Below are positions 24,488 through 32,926 of a stretch of DNA of 45,772 nt, in pieces. The notes under the pieces were generated by a model, which saw only the letters and a list, made by a program, of their open reading frames with translations, searched no databases and had not been told where the DNA came from. The position numbers and the translations under genes are program-made. Source of the stretch: an uncultured Tissierellia bacterium (GTDB lineage Bacteria > Bacillota > Clostridia > Tissierellales > Peptoniphilaceae); NCBI GenBank assembly GCA_902489145.1, contig CABTYV010000004.1, positions 1 through 45,772 of the forward strand, written 5' to 3'. Every line of letters begins with the position of its first letter. Position 1 is the stretch's first letter.

Positions 24488-25483
24488 ATGAAAAGAAATA
24501 ATTTTATCAAAATCGGGCTCCTATTGGCGCTTCTATTCCCATTAGGCGCTTGCGCGAAGGATGGGAGTCAACCGAAGGAAGACAAAAATCAGGGACAAGA
24601 GTCCAATCCGGTGGTTGTGACGTCTACCGATATTCTTTATGACTTTACCAGGGCTATTGCAAGGGATGCAGTAACCGTCAAGGGTTTAATGGCGGGCGTA
24701 GTCGACGCCCATCACTGGGAGCCCAAACCAGCGGATATGCAGCTACTCCATGATGCATCGCTTCTGGTGATCAATGGCGCGCATCTGGAGCACTGGCTGG
24801 GGGAGATCCAGCCCTCACTGCCAAAGGACCTGACGATCTTGGATAGTAGCGAGCACCTGGACCTGATCAAGGGAAAGGAAGAGACAGAGGATTCTGATCA
24901 TGACCAGAAAAATGACCATCATGAGCACGCCGATCATGACGATCATGATCACCATCATGAAGGCTATGATCCCCATGTATGGACCAGCCCCAAACAAGCG
25001 AAAAAACAGGCAGAAACGATCTATCAGGCGCTTTGTCAAAGGTTCCCAGAGAAAGGAAAAGTCTTTGACCAGGGATGGGCGCAGCTTTCCAAAAAATTTG
25101 ATACACTAATAAAAAAGTATGATCGAGCGCTTCAGGGAGCCTCCGGCAAAGGGATGATCGTGCCTCATTTGGCCTTCTCCTATTTGGCCCGCGATTATGG
25201 ACTCAACCAACAGGGCTTGCAGGGTCTCCTGGCCGACGGCCAGCTAAGTGCGGACCGAGTAAAAGAAATCATTGATTTTGCTCAAAAAGAAAAGCTTCAT
25301 ACGATTTTTTATGATGGCTATGGAGACAAGGGAGAGGCAATGCGTTTAGCCCAGGAAATGAAAGCAGAAGCCCTGCCGCTCTATACGCTGGAATCCATCT
25401 CCGAGACCGACCGAAAACAAGGAGCTGATTATTTCACTTTGATGGAGAAGAACCTTCAATCATTGGTTAACTCCTTTCAGTAA
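24488..25483 (+). CDS. znuA: Zinc ABC transporter, substrate-binding lipoprotein (ZnuA/AdcA type)
   Basis: A 331-residue extracytoplasmic lipoprotein. Signal peptide with lipobox LGAC, Cys22. Cluster A-I metal-binding fold: first His in DAHHWEPKPADMQLL, second in INGAHLEHWLG, then a disordered His/Asp-rich loop at about residues 136-160, DPHVWTSP, later HLAFSYLARDYGL, and the terminal Asp segment TIFYDGYGDK. The His-rich loop is characteristic of zinc rather than manganese binders. First gene of a three-gene transporter; 9 bases to the ATPase. No clear Zur/AdcR operator was seen upstream, though only about 50 bases lie after the preceding terminator. Confidence 0.94.
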   Translation: MKRNNFIKIGLLLALLFPLGACAKDGSQPKEDKNQGQESNPVVVTSTDILYDFTRAIARDAVTVKGLMAGVVDAHHWEPKPADMQLLHDASLLVINGAHLEHWLGEIQPSLPKDLTILDSSEHLDLIKGKEETEDSDHDQKNDHHEHADHDDHDHHHEGYDPHVWTSPKQAKKQAETIYQALCQRFPEKGKVFDQGWAQLSKKFDTLIKKYDRALQGASGKGMIVPHLAFSYLARDYGLNQQGLQGLLADGQLSADRVKEIIDFAQKEKLHTIFYDGYGDKGEAMRLAQEMKAEALPLYTLESISETDRKQGADYFTLMEKNLQSLVNSFQ

Positions 25484-25492
25484 AGGATGGCT

Positions 25493-26182
25493 ATGCAAGA
25501 TACTGTTTATGAATTGAATCACGTTTTTTTCTCGTATGAGCATACGCCTGTGCTTCAGGACGTTTCCCTTCGGGTGGACCAGGGGGATTATATCGGGATT
25601 ATTGGCAGCAATGGGGGTGGCAAGTCCACCCTCATGCGCTTGCTTACCGGAGAGCTGAAAGCAGATCAGGGCCAGCTTCGAGTCTTTGGCCATTCCACTT
25701 TTCAGAAGGAAGACCGGCTCAAGATTGCCTATGTGCCTCAGATGAATCCCACGGATGAGGGCACTTTTCCGCTCTCCTGCTGGGAATTGGTCGCCACAGG
25801 CTTGGTGGGCGGACTTTTTCCCCGCTTCTATCTCCGCGAGGAGGACCGAAAAAAAGTGGATTTTTCCCTTCGTCATTTAGGTATGGAAGCCTATCGGGAT
25901 CAGAATTTCCACGCCCTATCCGGAGGTCAGCGACAAAGGATCCTGATTGCCAAGGCCCTGGTCAATGAGCCCAAGGTTTTGCTCCTGGATGAGCCGACGG
26001 TGGGCATCGATGAGGCCTACAAACAGATCCTCTTTGAAACGCTGGATCATATGAACCAGGTCCATCACATCACGGTGATCATGGTTACCCATGAAGTAGA
26101 CCTGGGCCAGGCGCATTGGAAAAAAACCTTTCGAATTGCTCATCATGGATTGGAGGTCTTATGTTCGCCTATGCTTTTATGA
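25493..26182 (+). CDS. znuC: Zinc ABC transporter, ATP-binding protein
   Basis: A 229-residue ABC ATPase energising metal uptake. Walker A GSNGGGKSTL, Q-loop YVPQMN, signature LSGGQRQR, Walker B KVLLLDEP, D-loop and the switch His in MVTHE are all in place. Two ATGs two codons apart are possible (25487, 25493). The TAAAGGA site overlaps the first, so 25493 is preferred. Its 3' end overlaps the permease gene by 22 bases. Confidence 0.94.
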   Translation: MQDTVYELNHVFFSYEHTPVLQDVSLRVDQGDYIGIIGSNGGGKSTLMRLLTGELKADQGQLRVFGHSTFQKEDRLKIAYVPQMNPTDEGTFPLSCWELVATGLVGGLFPRFYLREEDRKKVDFSLRHLGMEAYRDQNFHALSGGQRQRILIAKALVNEPKVLLLDEPTVGIDEAYKQILFETLDHMNQVHHITVIMVTHEVDLGQAHWKKTFRIAHHGLEVLCSPMLL

Positions 26183-26973
26183 GACGTGCCCTTGTCGTTG
26201 GACTTCTATTGGGATTGATCATTCCTTTGATGGGGGTGGTGGTGATCAATCGCCGCACTGCAACCATAGGAGATGCGCTAGCCCATACCTCTCTTGCAGG
26301 GATTGGCCTTTCTTTGATGGCCGGCTTTGCGCCCCTGCTCGGCGCCGTCCTTATGACGCTCCTGGGGGCCTTTTCCATCGAGTTTCTACGACGTAAATTT
26401 TCCAAAAACGGGGATCTTGCGACCGCTATGGTCCTTTCGGTCGGGGTCGGTCTGGCCTCTCTTTTTTCTGATTTTGCGCCCGTGGGCGCCAATCTGGAAT
26501 CCTACCTCTTCGGCTCTATCATGGCGACTTCGGATCTAGAACTGGGTTTGGTTTTTATCTTGAGCTTGTTGGTGGTGGGCTCCTTTCTTTTCTTCTACTA
26601 TCCGCTGCTGTTTATCAGTATGGACCCGGTTGGCGCTTCCATCTCCGGTTTACCGGCCCGGTGGATTGACAGCTTTTTTACCGTTCTTTTGGCGCTTACG
26701 ATCTCCCTCTCAGCGAAAACCATTGGCATTTTGATGGTTTCCTCGCTGCTTATTTTACCAGTCGCCTCGGCCATGCTTTTTTGTCGCAGCTACCGGAAGA
26801 CTTGCCTCTGGGCGGTAGCCTTTGGTCTTCTTCTGGTCATAAGTGGCCTTCTGCTGTCCTATTATTTTTCGTTAAAACCAGGTGGGGCGATCGTTTTAAT
26901 GGGCGTGGGCGTTTTCGTGCTTTGCCTATTACTTCGAAGGCTGCTTCCAGGCCGCGGTCAAGCAAACGATTGA
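26161..26973 (+). CDS. znuB: Zinc ABC transporter, permease
   Basis: A 270-residue integral membrane protein with about eight hydrophobic helices, ABC-3 family (FMRRALVVGLLLGLIIPLMGVVVINRRTATIGDALAHTSLAGIGL is the typical N-terminus; SAKTIGILMVSSLLILPVASA is the conserved late segment). The start at 26161 follows TTGGAGGTCTT inside the end of znuC; an upstream in-frame start would add an unrelated hydrophilic tail. Completes the transporter. No terminator is evident before the next gene, which has its own -10 box. Confidence 0.94.
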   Translation: MFAYAFMRRALVVGLLLGLIIPLMGVVVINRRTATIGDALAHTSLAGIGLSLMAGFAPLLGAVLMTLLGAFSIEFLRRKFSKNGDLATAMVLSVGVGLASLFSDFAPVGANLESYLFGSIMATSDLELGLVFILSLLVVGSFLFFYYPLLFISMDPVGASISGLPARWIDSFFTVLLALTISLSAKTIGILMVSSLLILPVASAMLFCRSYRKTCLWAVAFGLLLVISGLLLSYYFSLKPGGAIVLMGVGVFVLCLLLRRLLPGRGQAND

Positions 26974-27014
26974 AAAAAGTATTTGTAAAGGCAGAAAGGA
27001 ACGGGTGGTTCGGT

Positions 27015-27020
27015 TATAAT
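27015..27020 (+). promoter_or_regulatory. -10 box upstream of the YitT-like gene
   Basis: Exact TATAAT 36 bases before the ATG, after the znuB stop. No recognisable -35 at standard spacing. Confidence 0.45.
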
Positions 27021-27055
27021 AGGGAAGAGAAAAATTTTTCCATAGGAGGTCGTCT

Positions 27056-27949
27056 ATGTCAGCGACAATAAAAAAATTGGTGTTTATTTTCCTGGGTGCC
27101 TTTACAATGGCGATTGGTGCAACTTATTTCTATGTGCCCTATGACCTGGCAGCAGGAGGCATTTCCGGCCTCTCGATTATCATTAACCATATTTATCCTC
27201 AGCTTTCCGTCGGCGGCCTGATGAACATGGGGAATATACTATTCTTTATCATTGGCTTTATTTTTTTGGGGAGAAGCTTTGGCATTTTCACCATCTTTGG
27301 CGCTTTTTCCTATTCCATTCCAGTATATATCATGGAGCATTATTTCCAGGTTGCACAGCCTGTGACGGACTCTCCCATTGTGGCCATGGCTATCGGGGCC
27401 ATCCTGCACGGGATCGGGCTGGCGATTGTTTTCCAGCAAAACGCATCCACAGGCGGGTCAGATATTATTGTGAAAATCATGAATGTATATATGGGCGTTA
27501 ACCTAGCGGCGGGCGTGACCATTACGGATGGGGTCGTCGTCATGCTCTCTGGGATGTTCATCTCGATGAATCAGGCTCTTTATGCAGTGCTCGCCATTTT
27601 GCTTCAGAGCGTGGTACTCGACTATGTGATCGCCGGTTACGATCGACGTCTGGTTATGAATATCATTACACAAAACAAGGAAGCAGTTTGTGACTATATC
27701 ATGCATGATATTCAGCGCGGGGTGACCCTGACCCAGGCCCGGGGCGGTTTTAGCAAAAAGAATCAGGAGATCATTGTCACCATCGTACAGAAGCAGGAAT
27801 ATACCAAGATTCGAACCTTTATGGAAGAACATGATCCCAAGGCCTTTGTCTATGTATACAATGCCAACGAAGTAATGGGGGAAGGGTTTACCCTCCCGCG
27901 TGCCTTGGGTGCGGCCCAGGTCACGCAAAATTCGGTTCCATCTGTCTAG
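27056..27949 (+). CDS. YitT-family membrane protein (DUF161 plus DUF2179)
   Basis: A 297-residue protein with five or six membrane segments (LVFIFLGAFTMAIGATYFYVPYDLAAGGISGLSIII; NMGNILFFIIGFIFLG; FTIFGAFSYSIPVYIM; IVAMAIGAILHGIGLAIVFQQNASTGGSDII) and a C-terminal cytosolic DUF2179 domain of about 90 residues (RLVMNIITQNKEAVCDYIMHDIQRGVTLTQARGGFSKKNQEIIVTIVQKQEY). Widespread in Bacillota; transport substrate unknown. AGGAGG ribosome-binding site. Standalone gene between the zinc transporter and cvfB. Confidence 0.88.
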   Translation: MSATIKKLVFIFLGAFTMAIGATYFYVPYDLAAGGISGLSIIINHIYPQLSVGGLMNMGNILFFIIGFIFLGRSFGIFTIFGAFSYSIPVYIMEHYFQVAQPVTDSPIVAMAIGAILHGIGLAIVFQQNASTGGSDIIVKIMNVYMGVNLAAGVTITDGVVVMLSGMFISMNQALYAVLAILLQSVVLDYVIAGYDRRLVMNIITQNKEAVCDYIMHDIQRGVTLTQARGGFSKKNQEIIVTIVQKQEYTKIRTFMEEHDPKAFVYVYNANEVMGEGFTLPRALGAAQVTQNSVPSV

Positions 27950-27994
27950 AAGCAATCGAATGAAAAAGCATAGGGACAGAAAGGGGCGTTGCAG

Positions 27995-28828
27995 ATGGAA
28001 GTAGGTCACCAACAAAAATTAAAGGTACTGCGTTTTCGGCCCATAGGCGCCGTCCTGACGGGCAATATTCTTTTGCCTAAAAAAGAAGTACCCGAGGATT
28101 GCCATGAGGGCAGCGAGCTGGAGGTCTTTGTTTATACCGACAGCGAAGATCGCATCATTGCTACGACAAGGAAGCCAAAGCTTGAACTGGGAGGGCTGGC
28201 CGTGCTGCGCGTGGTGGCCCAAACGAAAATTGGCGCCTTTTTAGATTGGGGCTTGGAGAAGGATTTATTTTTGCCCAGGGGGGAGCAGGTGGGTAAAATC
28301 AAGCTGGACGATCTGATTCTGGTGGCGTGCTATCAGGATGCGATGGGCCGTTTGGCAGCCACTTGCAAGGTTCGTCCCTATTTTAAAAAGCCCGATACGC
28401 TCAAGGAAAATGACCGTTTGCGCGCACAGGTCTATGCCACCCATCCCGAATTTGGCGCTTATTGCCTGGTTGAAGGAAAATATAACGGATTAATTGCCCC
28501 GGATCAGAGGAATGGGATATTAAAAATAGGAGAGGAAGTCACTTGTCGACTGACGCATATGAAACCGGATGGGAAACTGGATCTTTCGATGAAGGCGCAA
28601 GCGTACCAGCGTTTGGATGAGGATGCCGGCATTATTTATCGAACGCTTTCCGCCAACCATGGCTTTTTGCGTGTCAACGATCACACGGATCCGGAGGCCA
28701 TCAAGATGCTTTTTGGCCTTTCGAAGGGGCAGTTTAAGCGCGCCTTGGGCCGGCTTTTAAAAAACGGATCCGTTGTTTTCCAAGAAGATGGGATTGCCCT
28801 GGGACGGGATCGTCATGATCGAAAATAA
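27995..28828 (+). CDS. cvfB: S1-like RNA-binding protein CvfB
   Basis: A 277-residue protein of the CvfB/YitL family, built of tandem S1-type OB folds and a C-terminal winged helix. Visible: VLRFRPIGAVLTG, GLAVLRVVAQTKIGAFLDWGLEKDLFLPRGEQ, VYATHPEFGAYCLVEGKYNGLI, MKPDGKLDLSMKAQAYQRLDEDA and the winged helix MLFGLSKGQFKRALGRLLKNGSVVFQEDGI. In Staphylococcus CvfB affects virulence-gene mRNA. ATG at 27995 has AAAGGGG eight bases upstream; an upstream TTG is too close. It overlaps pepD by 14 bases. Confidence 0.92.
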   Translation: MEVGHQQKLKVLRFRPIGAVLTGNILLPKKEVPEDCHEGSELEVFVYTDSEDRIIATTRKPKLELGGLAVLRVVAQTKIGAFLDWGLEKDLFLPRGEQVGKIKLDDLILVACYQDAMGRLAATCKVRPYFKKPDTLKENDRLRAQVYATHPEFGAYCLVEGKYNGLIAPDQRNGILKIGEEVTCRLTHMKPDGKLDLSMKAQAYQRLDEDAGIIYRTLSANHGFLRVNDHTDPEAIKMLFGLSKGQFKRALGRLLKNGSVVFQEDGIALGRDRHDRK

Positions 28829-30326
28829 GGAAGCGCATCCTTTTCAACAGGATCCACCGATCGTCTTTGATACGAACCACCCCGTATTTGACTATTTTAA
28901 AAAAATTAGTCAAATTCCCCGCCTATCCGGTCATGAAAACCGGATGAGTCAGTCTCTTGTCGCCTGGTGTCGCGCTCTGGGCTATCTGGTGCGGCAGGAT
29001 GCCTATGGCAATGTACTGGTAGATTACCCGGGGCGGCCAGCAGAACAGGCTGTTTCTGTGATTCTTCAGGCCCATATGGATATGGTGCCGGCCAAGGCAA
29101 AAGATGTGGAGCATGATTTTTCCGCCGATCCCCTGCGCCTGAAGGAGACAAACGGTTGGCTGGAAGCGGAGGGAACCAGTCTGGGTGCCGATTCTGGGAT
29201 GGGAATGGCCCTGGCCCTGGCCTATCTGGCTTCCTACCCAAAGGGACCCCGCCTGCGGGTGCTATTTACCAAAGGGGAGGGCTTGAGCATGGCTGGCGCG
29301 CAGGCCTTAGCCGCGGCTGATCTTCAAGGAAGGTTCCTGATCAACCTGGACGGGGAGGAAGAAGGGGTGGCCATCGATGCCTCAGCCGGGTATGAGATCC
29401 TGCACTATGGTTTGCCTATGGACTGGACACCCCTGGATGAGGTATGGGCCTTCCTGTCAGTGAGCCTGACGGGGCTGAAGGGCGGTCATTCTGGTGCGGA
29501 CATTCTGGATGTCCATAGCCATGCCATTAAAAGCTTAGCGCAATGGATCCGCCTAGTCGGGGAGCAGACGCCGATTCGTCTGGTTGCAATCGATGGAGGT
29601 GCTCGAAACAATTTCATCCCCCAGGAGGCCAGGGCCATTTTGGCCTATCCTCGCGACCAGGAGGGCGTTTTATTGGAGCAGATGGCTGCTGTTCGAGACC
29701 AGCTGCTATCGGTCCTCTTGCGATCAGATCGCGATGCCAATTTCACCTGGGACGCCACCGAAAAAAGAGCGCGTGCCATGAGCCCCGTCCTTGGTCAAAA
29801 AGTGCTTTCGCTGATTGAAAGCATGCCTCATGGCGTTCAGCATCTTTTTGAAAATCAGGAGGAGGTGGCTGCGTCGATCAACCTGGCTCGCGTCCAGACG
29901 AGCGCGGAAGCAGTATGTTTTTGGGTGAGCTATCGGTCCTATACCTATTCCGCCCTTCATCAGATGCGTGAACAGGTGGGGGAGCTTGTCCAGGTATTTG
30001 GTGTAGAAGCTGAGCAGGTGGGCGGTTTTCCGATTTGGGCGCGATCAGAGCGATCCTTCCTGCGCAAGACCTATCGCCGTCTATATCAGGAGCTCAGTGG
30101 TAAAGAGGCACTGGTCAAACGGGTACATTATGGGTTAGAATGCGGTGTTTTTGCGCAGAAGAATCCAAACCTGGATTTACTCTCCATCGGTCCTACCGTA
30201 GAGGAGGGACAGTCACCAGATGAGCGAGTGGATCTGGGTTCCTGTTTGAGGACCTTTTCCTTACTACATCATTTGGTAGAAGAAATTTCAAAAGGTCCTA
30301 CTGAACTTGAGCGGGAACGGGTATAA
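28815..30326 (+). CDS. PepD-like aminoacyl-histidine dipeptidase (M20C), divergent
   Basis: A 503-residue cytosolic metallopeptidase of the Xaa-His dipeptidase family. Recognisable: VFDYFKKISQIPRLSGHENRMS, ILQAHMDMVPAK (metal His87, catalytic Asp89), GADSGMGMALALAY, NLDGEEEG (catalytic and metal Glu), GLKGGHSGADI, and VHYGLECGVFA. The terminal motif, normally HSPDE with a zinc-ligand His, reads QSPDERVDL, placing Gln at about residue 466. Several other conserved positions also differ (DSG for DNG, SAGY for CAGG). The start at 28815 is inferred from context (MIENKEAHPF) within cvfB. It may be a paralogue with altered metal use or substrate; family membership is secure, activity is not. Confidence 0.88.
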   Translation: MIENKEAHPFQQDPPIVFDTNHPVFDYFKKISQIPRLSGHENRMSQSLVAWCRALGYLVRQDAYGNVLVDYPGRPAEQAVSVILQAHMDMVPAKAKDVEHDFSADPLRLKETNGWLEAEGTSLGADSGMGMALALAYLASYPKGPRLRVLFTKGEGLSMAGAQALAAADLQGRFLINLDGEEEGVAIDASAGYEILHYGLPMDWTPLDEVWAFLSVSLTGLKGGHSGADILDVHSHAIKSLAQWIRLVGEQTPIRLVAIDGGARNNFIPQEARAILAYPRDQEGVLLEQMAAVRDQLLSVLLRSDRDANFTWDATEKRARAMSPVLGQKVLSLIESMPHGVQHLFENQEEVAASINLARVQTSAEAVCFWVSYRSYTYSALHQMREQVGELVQVFGVEAEQVGGFPIWARSERSFLRKTYRRLYQELSGKEALVKRVHYGLECGVFAQKNPNLDLLSIGPTVEEGQSPDERVDLGSCLRTFSLLHHLVEEISKGPTELERERV

Positions 30327-30327
30327 T
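30322..30327 (+). promoter_or_regulatory. -10 box overlapping the pepD stop codon
   Basis: TATAAT 53 bases before the DUF1292 gene. The spacing to the nearest TTGAGC (9 bp) is wrong for a -35, so the promoter is tentative. Confidence 0.35.
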
Positions 30328-30379
30328 AGAAGCAATTAAACATCACAAAACGGCCAGTAGCCGGCCAGAGGGAGGCATT

Positions 30380-30742
30380 ATGTCAGATCAACGTAAAGAA
30401 GACCATTGCGACTGCGAACATGGACACTGCGAATGCGAGCAGGAGTCCTGTGATTGCGATCAGGAGACCATCATTCTCACCCTGGAGGATGATAGCGAAG
30501 TAGAGTGCGAGGTGTTGAGCATCTTCCCCTTTGAGGAAAAGGAATATATCGCCCTTTTGGCGGTAGACGACGCTGATGGTCGCATCTTGCTCTATGAGTT
30601 CGAAGAGAGCGAAAAGGACGATGAGGTGGAGCTCTCCATGATTGAAAGTGAGGAGGAGTTTGACCGCGTCGCAGATTATCTGGATCAATTAATGGAAGAG
30701 GAAGAGGATGACCTGATCGATGAGGATCAGGATCAGGAATAA
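30380..30742 (+). CDS. DUF1292 protein with Cys/His-rich N-terminus
   Basis: A 120-residue very acidic protein. Residues 9-27 carry alternating Cys and His (HCDCEHGHCECEQESCDCD), six Cys and three His in about 19 residues, likely to bind metal. The DUF1292 core follows at about 29-107 (ETIILTLEDDSEVECEVLSIFPFEEKEYIALL, DGRILLYEFEE), ending with an Asp/Glu-rich tail. DUF1292 proteins are common in Bacillota and have no established function. Good GGAGG site. The next gene, a P-loop protein, begins 18 bases later, suggesting an operon. Confidence 0.86.
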   Translation: MSDQRKEDHCDCEHGHCECEQESCDCDQETIILTLEDDSEVECEVLSIFPFEEKEYIALLAVDDADGRILLYEFEESEKDDEVELSMIESEEEFDRVADYLDQLMEEEEDDLIDEDQDQE

Positions 30743-30760
30743 AAGGAAGGAGAACCAGTC

Positions 30761-31183
30761 ATGCTGACCTTTGTGTTAGGACCCTCCGGATCCGGCAAAA
30801 CAAATTGGCTCATTCAGGAGGCCAATGAAGAAAAAAGAGCCGGAAATGGCAATATTGTCTTTGTGGATTCGGATAATGCCCAAATTTTTTCTTTGGATCA
30901 TGATGTCCGTCTCATTGATGCGCATGAGTTTGGCGTGGACAACCTGGACCGCTTTGAAGGATTTTTGGGCGGCATCATTGCCAGTGATTATGATATTGAA
31001 AAATTATATCTCGATGGGATCTACGATTTGATCGCGCTGGATAAAGCCTTGCCGGACCTGATTCCCCGCCTTCGCCGCTTATCGGATCGCAACAACGTTC
31101 GAATTTATATGGGCTTGGATCGGAAAAAAGAAGATTTTCCGCCCGATGCGGACATTGAAGTTGTCGAGCTGACCCAAGAATAA
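30761..31183 (+). CDS. Small P-loop NTPase-like protein, unknown function
   Basis: A 140-residue protein with a perfect Walker A at residues 7-14 (GPSGSGKT) and a possible Walker B-like strand (KLYLDGIYDL). The rest looks like a compact RecA-type alpha/beta half-fold with no membrane segment. It is too short for a full nucleoside kinase or ABC domain. I do not recognise a specific family. It follows the DUF1292 gene by 18 bases and ends at a strong terminator, so the pair forms a transcriptional unit. Confidence 0.8.
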   Translation: MLTFVLGPSGSGKTNWLIQEANEEKRAGNGNIVFVDSDNAQIFSLDHDVRLIDAHEFGVDNLDRFEGFLGGIIASDYDIEKLYLDGIYDLIALDKALPDLIPRLRRLSDRNNVRIYMGLDRKKEDFPPDADIEVVELTQE

Positions 31184-31192
31184 GCACAGGAC

Positions 31193-31224
31193 AAGCGGCG
31201 CTTCCCGGGGAGCGTCGCTTTTTT
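31193..31224 (+). terminator. Terminator after the P-loop gene
   Basis: 10-pair stem (31193-31202 with 31211-31220, one G-U), 8-base loop and a T run of six including the stem end. Confidence 0.92.
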
Positions 31225-31242
31225 CATCTGACAGGAGGGGGC

Positions 31243-32220
31243 ATGCGGGAAATCACGATTGGGCCAAATGACGGGCAACAACGGCTGGACCGTTTTTTGG
31301 CCAAGTATTTGCCCAAGGCCAGCGGGTCTTATTTACAGAAGATGATCCGACAGAAAAAGATTAAAAGAAATCATAAAAGAACGGCTCCCGATGTCCTCAT
31401 CCAAGCGGGGGATCTTCTCTCGTTTTATATTTATGAGGAAGTGTTAGAAGAGTTAGAAGAGGACCTACCGCCCGCCCCCTCCCGAGTAAAATTATCGATA
31501 CTATATGAAGATGACCAGATCTGTATTATTGATAAACCGCCCGGCTTGCTCTCTCATGCTGCTTCTGCCAGGGATTACGGCCATAATGTGGCAGATGCAC
31601 TGACCCATCATTTAATTGAGGAGGGGGCCTATCACCCCCGTCAGGAGCATTCCTTTACCCCTGCTTTAGCGAATCGGCTGGATTTTAATACGGGGGGGCT
31701 TTTGATTGGCTTAAAAACACATGCCGCTGCTTTGTCCATCAATCGGGCCCTTCAGGAGGGGCGTATTATCAAGTATTATCGCGCCTACTGCCATGGCGCT
31801 TATGAGGGGCCAGAGCGGATTGAGCAGAGGCTGAAAAAAGAGGGCCAAACGATGATCTGTCATAGAGAGGGGCAGGAGGCGATCACCGAGCTGAAAGCCC
31901 TGGTGGTGCGCCCTCGCTGGTCCTATCTGCGCATCAAGCTCTTAACGGGTCGTTACCACCAGATTCGCGCCCATCTCGCAGGGGTTGGCCATCCCCTGGT
32001 AGGTGACCATCGCTACGGGGGAGGAGGGGAAGGCTTTTCCCATCAGCTTTTGCTTTCCTCCGGCCTTGTGTTTGGTCCCATCGAAGGCTTGCCAGAGTTA
32101 GAAGGGATGGAGATTCACTCGCATCAGCTTCCCTCCTTTGACCAGCTGCAAGCCCAGGTGGATCAAGCGCTGACGGCCAGGTCGAATAAAGATAAAAAAG
32201 GATTTGGTTATGAACGATAA
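31243..32220 (+). CDS. RluA/RluD-family RNA pseudouridine synthase
   Basis: A 325-residue enzyme isomerising uridine to pseudouridine in rRNA or tRNA. An N-terminal S4-type RNA-binding domain (RLDRFLAKYLPKASGSYLQKMIRQKKIKRN) is followed by the catalytic domain: IIDKPPGLLSHA, the catalytic Asp in ANRLDFNTGGLLIGLKT, then GRYHQIRAHLAGVGHPLVGDHRYGG. In most relatives the active-site motif is HRLDRxTSG; here it is NRLDFNTGG, keeping Asp but replacing Arg by Phe. Start ATG follows AGGAGGGGGC. 13 bases before the response regulator. Target nucleotide cannot be deduced. Confidence 0.9.
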   Translation: MREITIGPNDGQQRLDRFLAKYLPKASGSYLQKMIRQKKIKRNHKRTAPDVLIQAGDLLSFYIYEEVLEELEEDLPPAPSRVKLSILYEDDQICIIDKPPGLLSHAASARDYGHNVADALTHHLIEEGAYHPRQEHSFTPALANRLDFNTGGLLIGLKTHAAALSINRALQEGRIIKYYRAYCHGAYEGPERIEQRLKKEGQTMICHREGQEAITELKALVVRPRWSYLRIKLLTGRYHQIRAHLAGVGHPLVGDHRYGGGGEGFSHQLLLSSGLVFGPIEGLPELEGMEIHSHQLPSFDQLQAQVDQALTARSNKDKKGFGYER

Positions 32221-32233
32221 GAAAGGAGCAGAC

Positions 32234-32926
32234 ATGGCGGTGAAGATCCTCCTAGTCGAAGATGAGGAAGCCATTCGTAAGTTTACTAAAATTAATCTGG
32301 AGCAGGAGGGCTGGCGGATCTTTGAAGCAGAGAGTGGGGAAGAGGGACTGCGTCTGGCTCGGTCAGAGGCCATGGATGTGGCGATTCTTGATCTCATGCT
32401 GCCTGGGATCTCCGGCTATGAGGTTTGCGAATGCCTCCGCTCCGAAATGCCAGAAATGGGCATCATTATGTTAACCGCCAAGAGTCAGGATGTGGATCGA
32501 ATTTTAGGGCTGGAAAAGGGAACCGATGATTATATGATAAAGCCCTTTAACCCCCATGAGCTGATCCTTCGGGTCAAATCCCTGTTGCGTCGCCTTCAAA
32601 TCGATGCGCCTGATCCGGGCCACCTCCTCAAGGAAGGTCCCTTTACCCTGGATCTATCGGCCCGCACTTTTTACAAAAATGGCCAGGAAATTGATTTAAC
32701 CCCAACGGAGCTCTCCATTATTCGTCTTTTTTTTGAGCATGCCGGCCAGGCCCTCAGTCGAACACAGATCCTGAAGGCCATCTGGGGCGAAAATTATAAT
32801 GGCGAGACGAAAATTGTGGATGTCAATATTCGACGAATTCGATCCAAGGTGGAAGAAAACGCCGCAAAACCCGTCAATCTGGAGACGGTGTGGGGGGTAG
32901 GTTACCGGTGGAAGAAAAGCAATTAG
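32234..32926 (+). CDS. OmpR-family response regulator
   Basis: A 230-residue two-component regulator. Receiver domain 1-120: acidic pocket VEDEE (residues 8-12), phosphoacceptor Asp53 in ILDLMLPG, Thr in MLTAKS and Lys in YMIKPFNP. The C-terminal winged helix at about 135-230 (LDLSARTFYKNGQEIDLTPTELSIIRLFFEHAGQALSRTQILKAIWG, VDVNIRRIRSKVEE, VWGVGYRWK) binds DNA. The ATG at 32234 follows AAAGGAG; an upstream in-frame start is discounted. Overlaps the kinase gene by 19 bases. Confidence 0.95.
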   Translation: MAVKILLVEDEEAIRKFTKINLEQEGWRIFEAESGEEGLRLARSEAMDVAILDLMLPGISGYEVCECLRSEMPEMGIIMLTAKSQDVDRILGLEKGTDDYMIKPFNPHELILRVKSLLRRLQIDAPDPGHLLKEGPFTLDLSARTFYKNGQEIDLTPTELSIIRLFFEHAGQALSRTQILKAIWGENYNGETKIVDVNIRRIRSKVEENAAKPVNLETVWGVGYRWKKSN

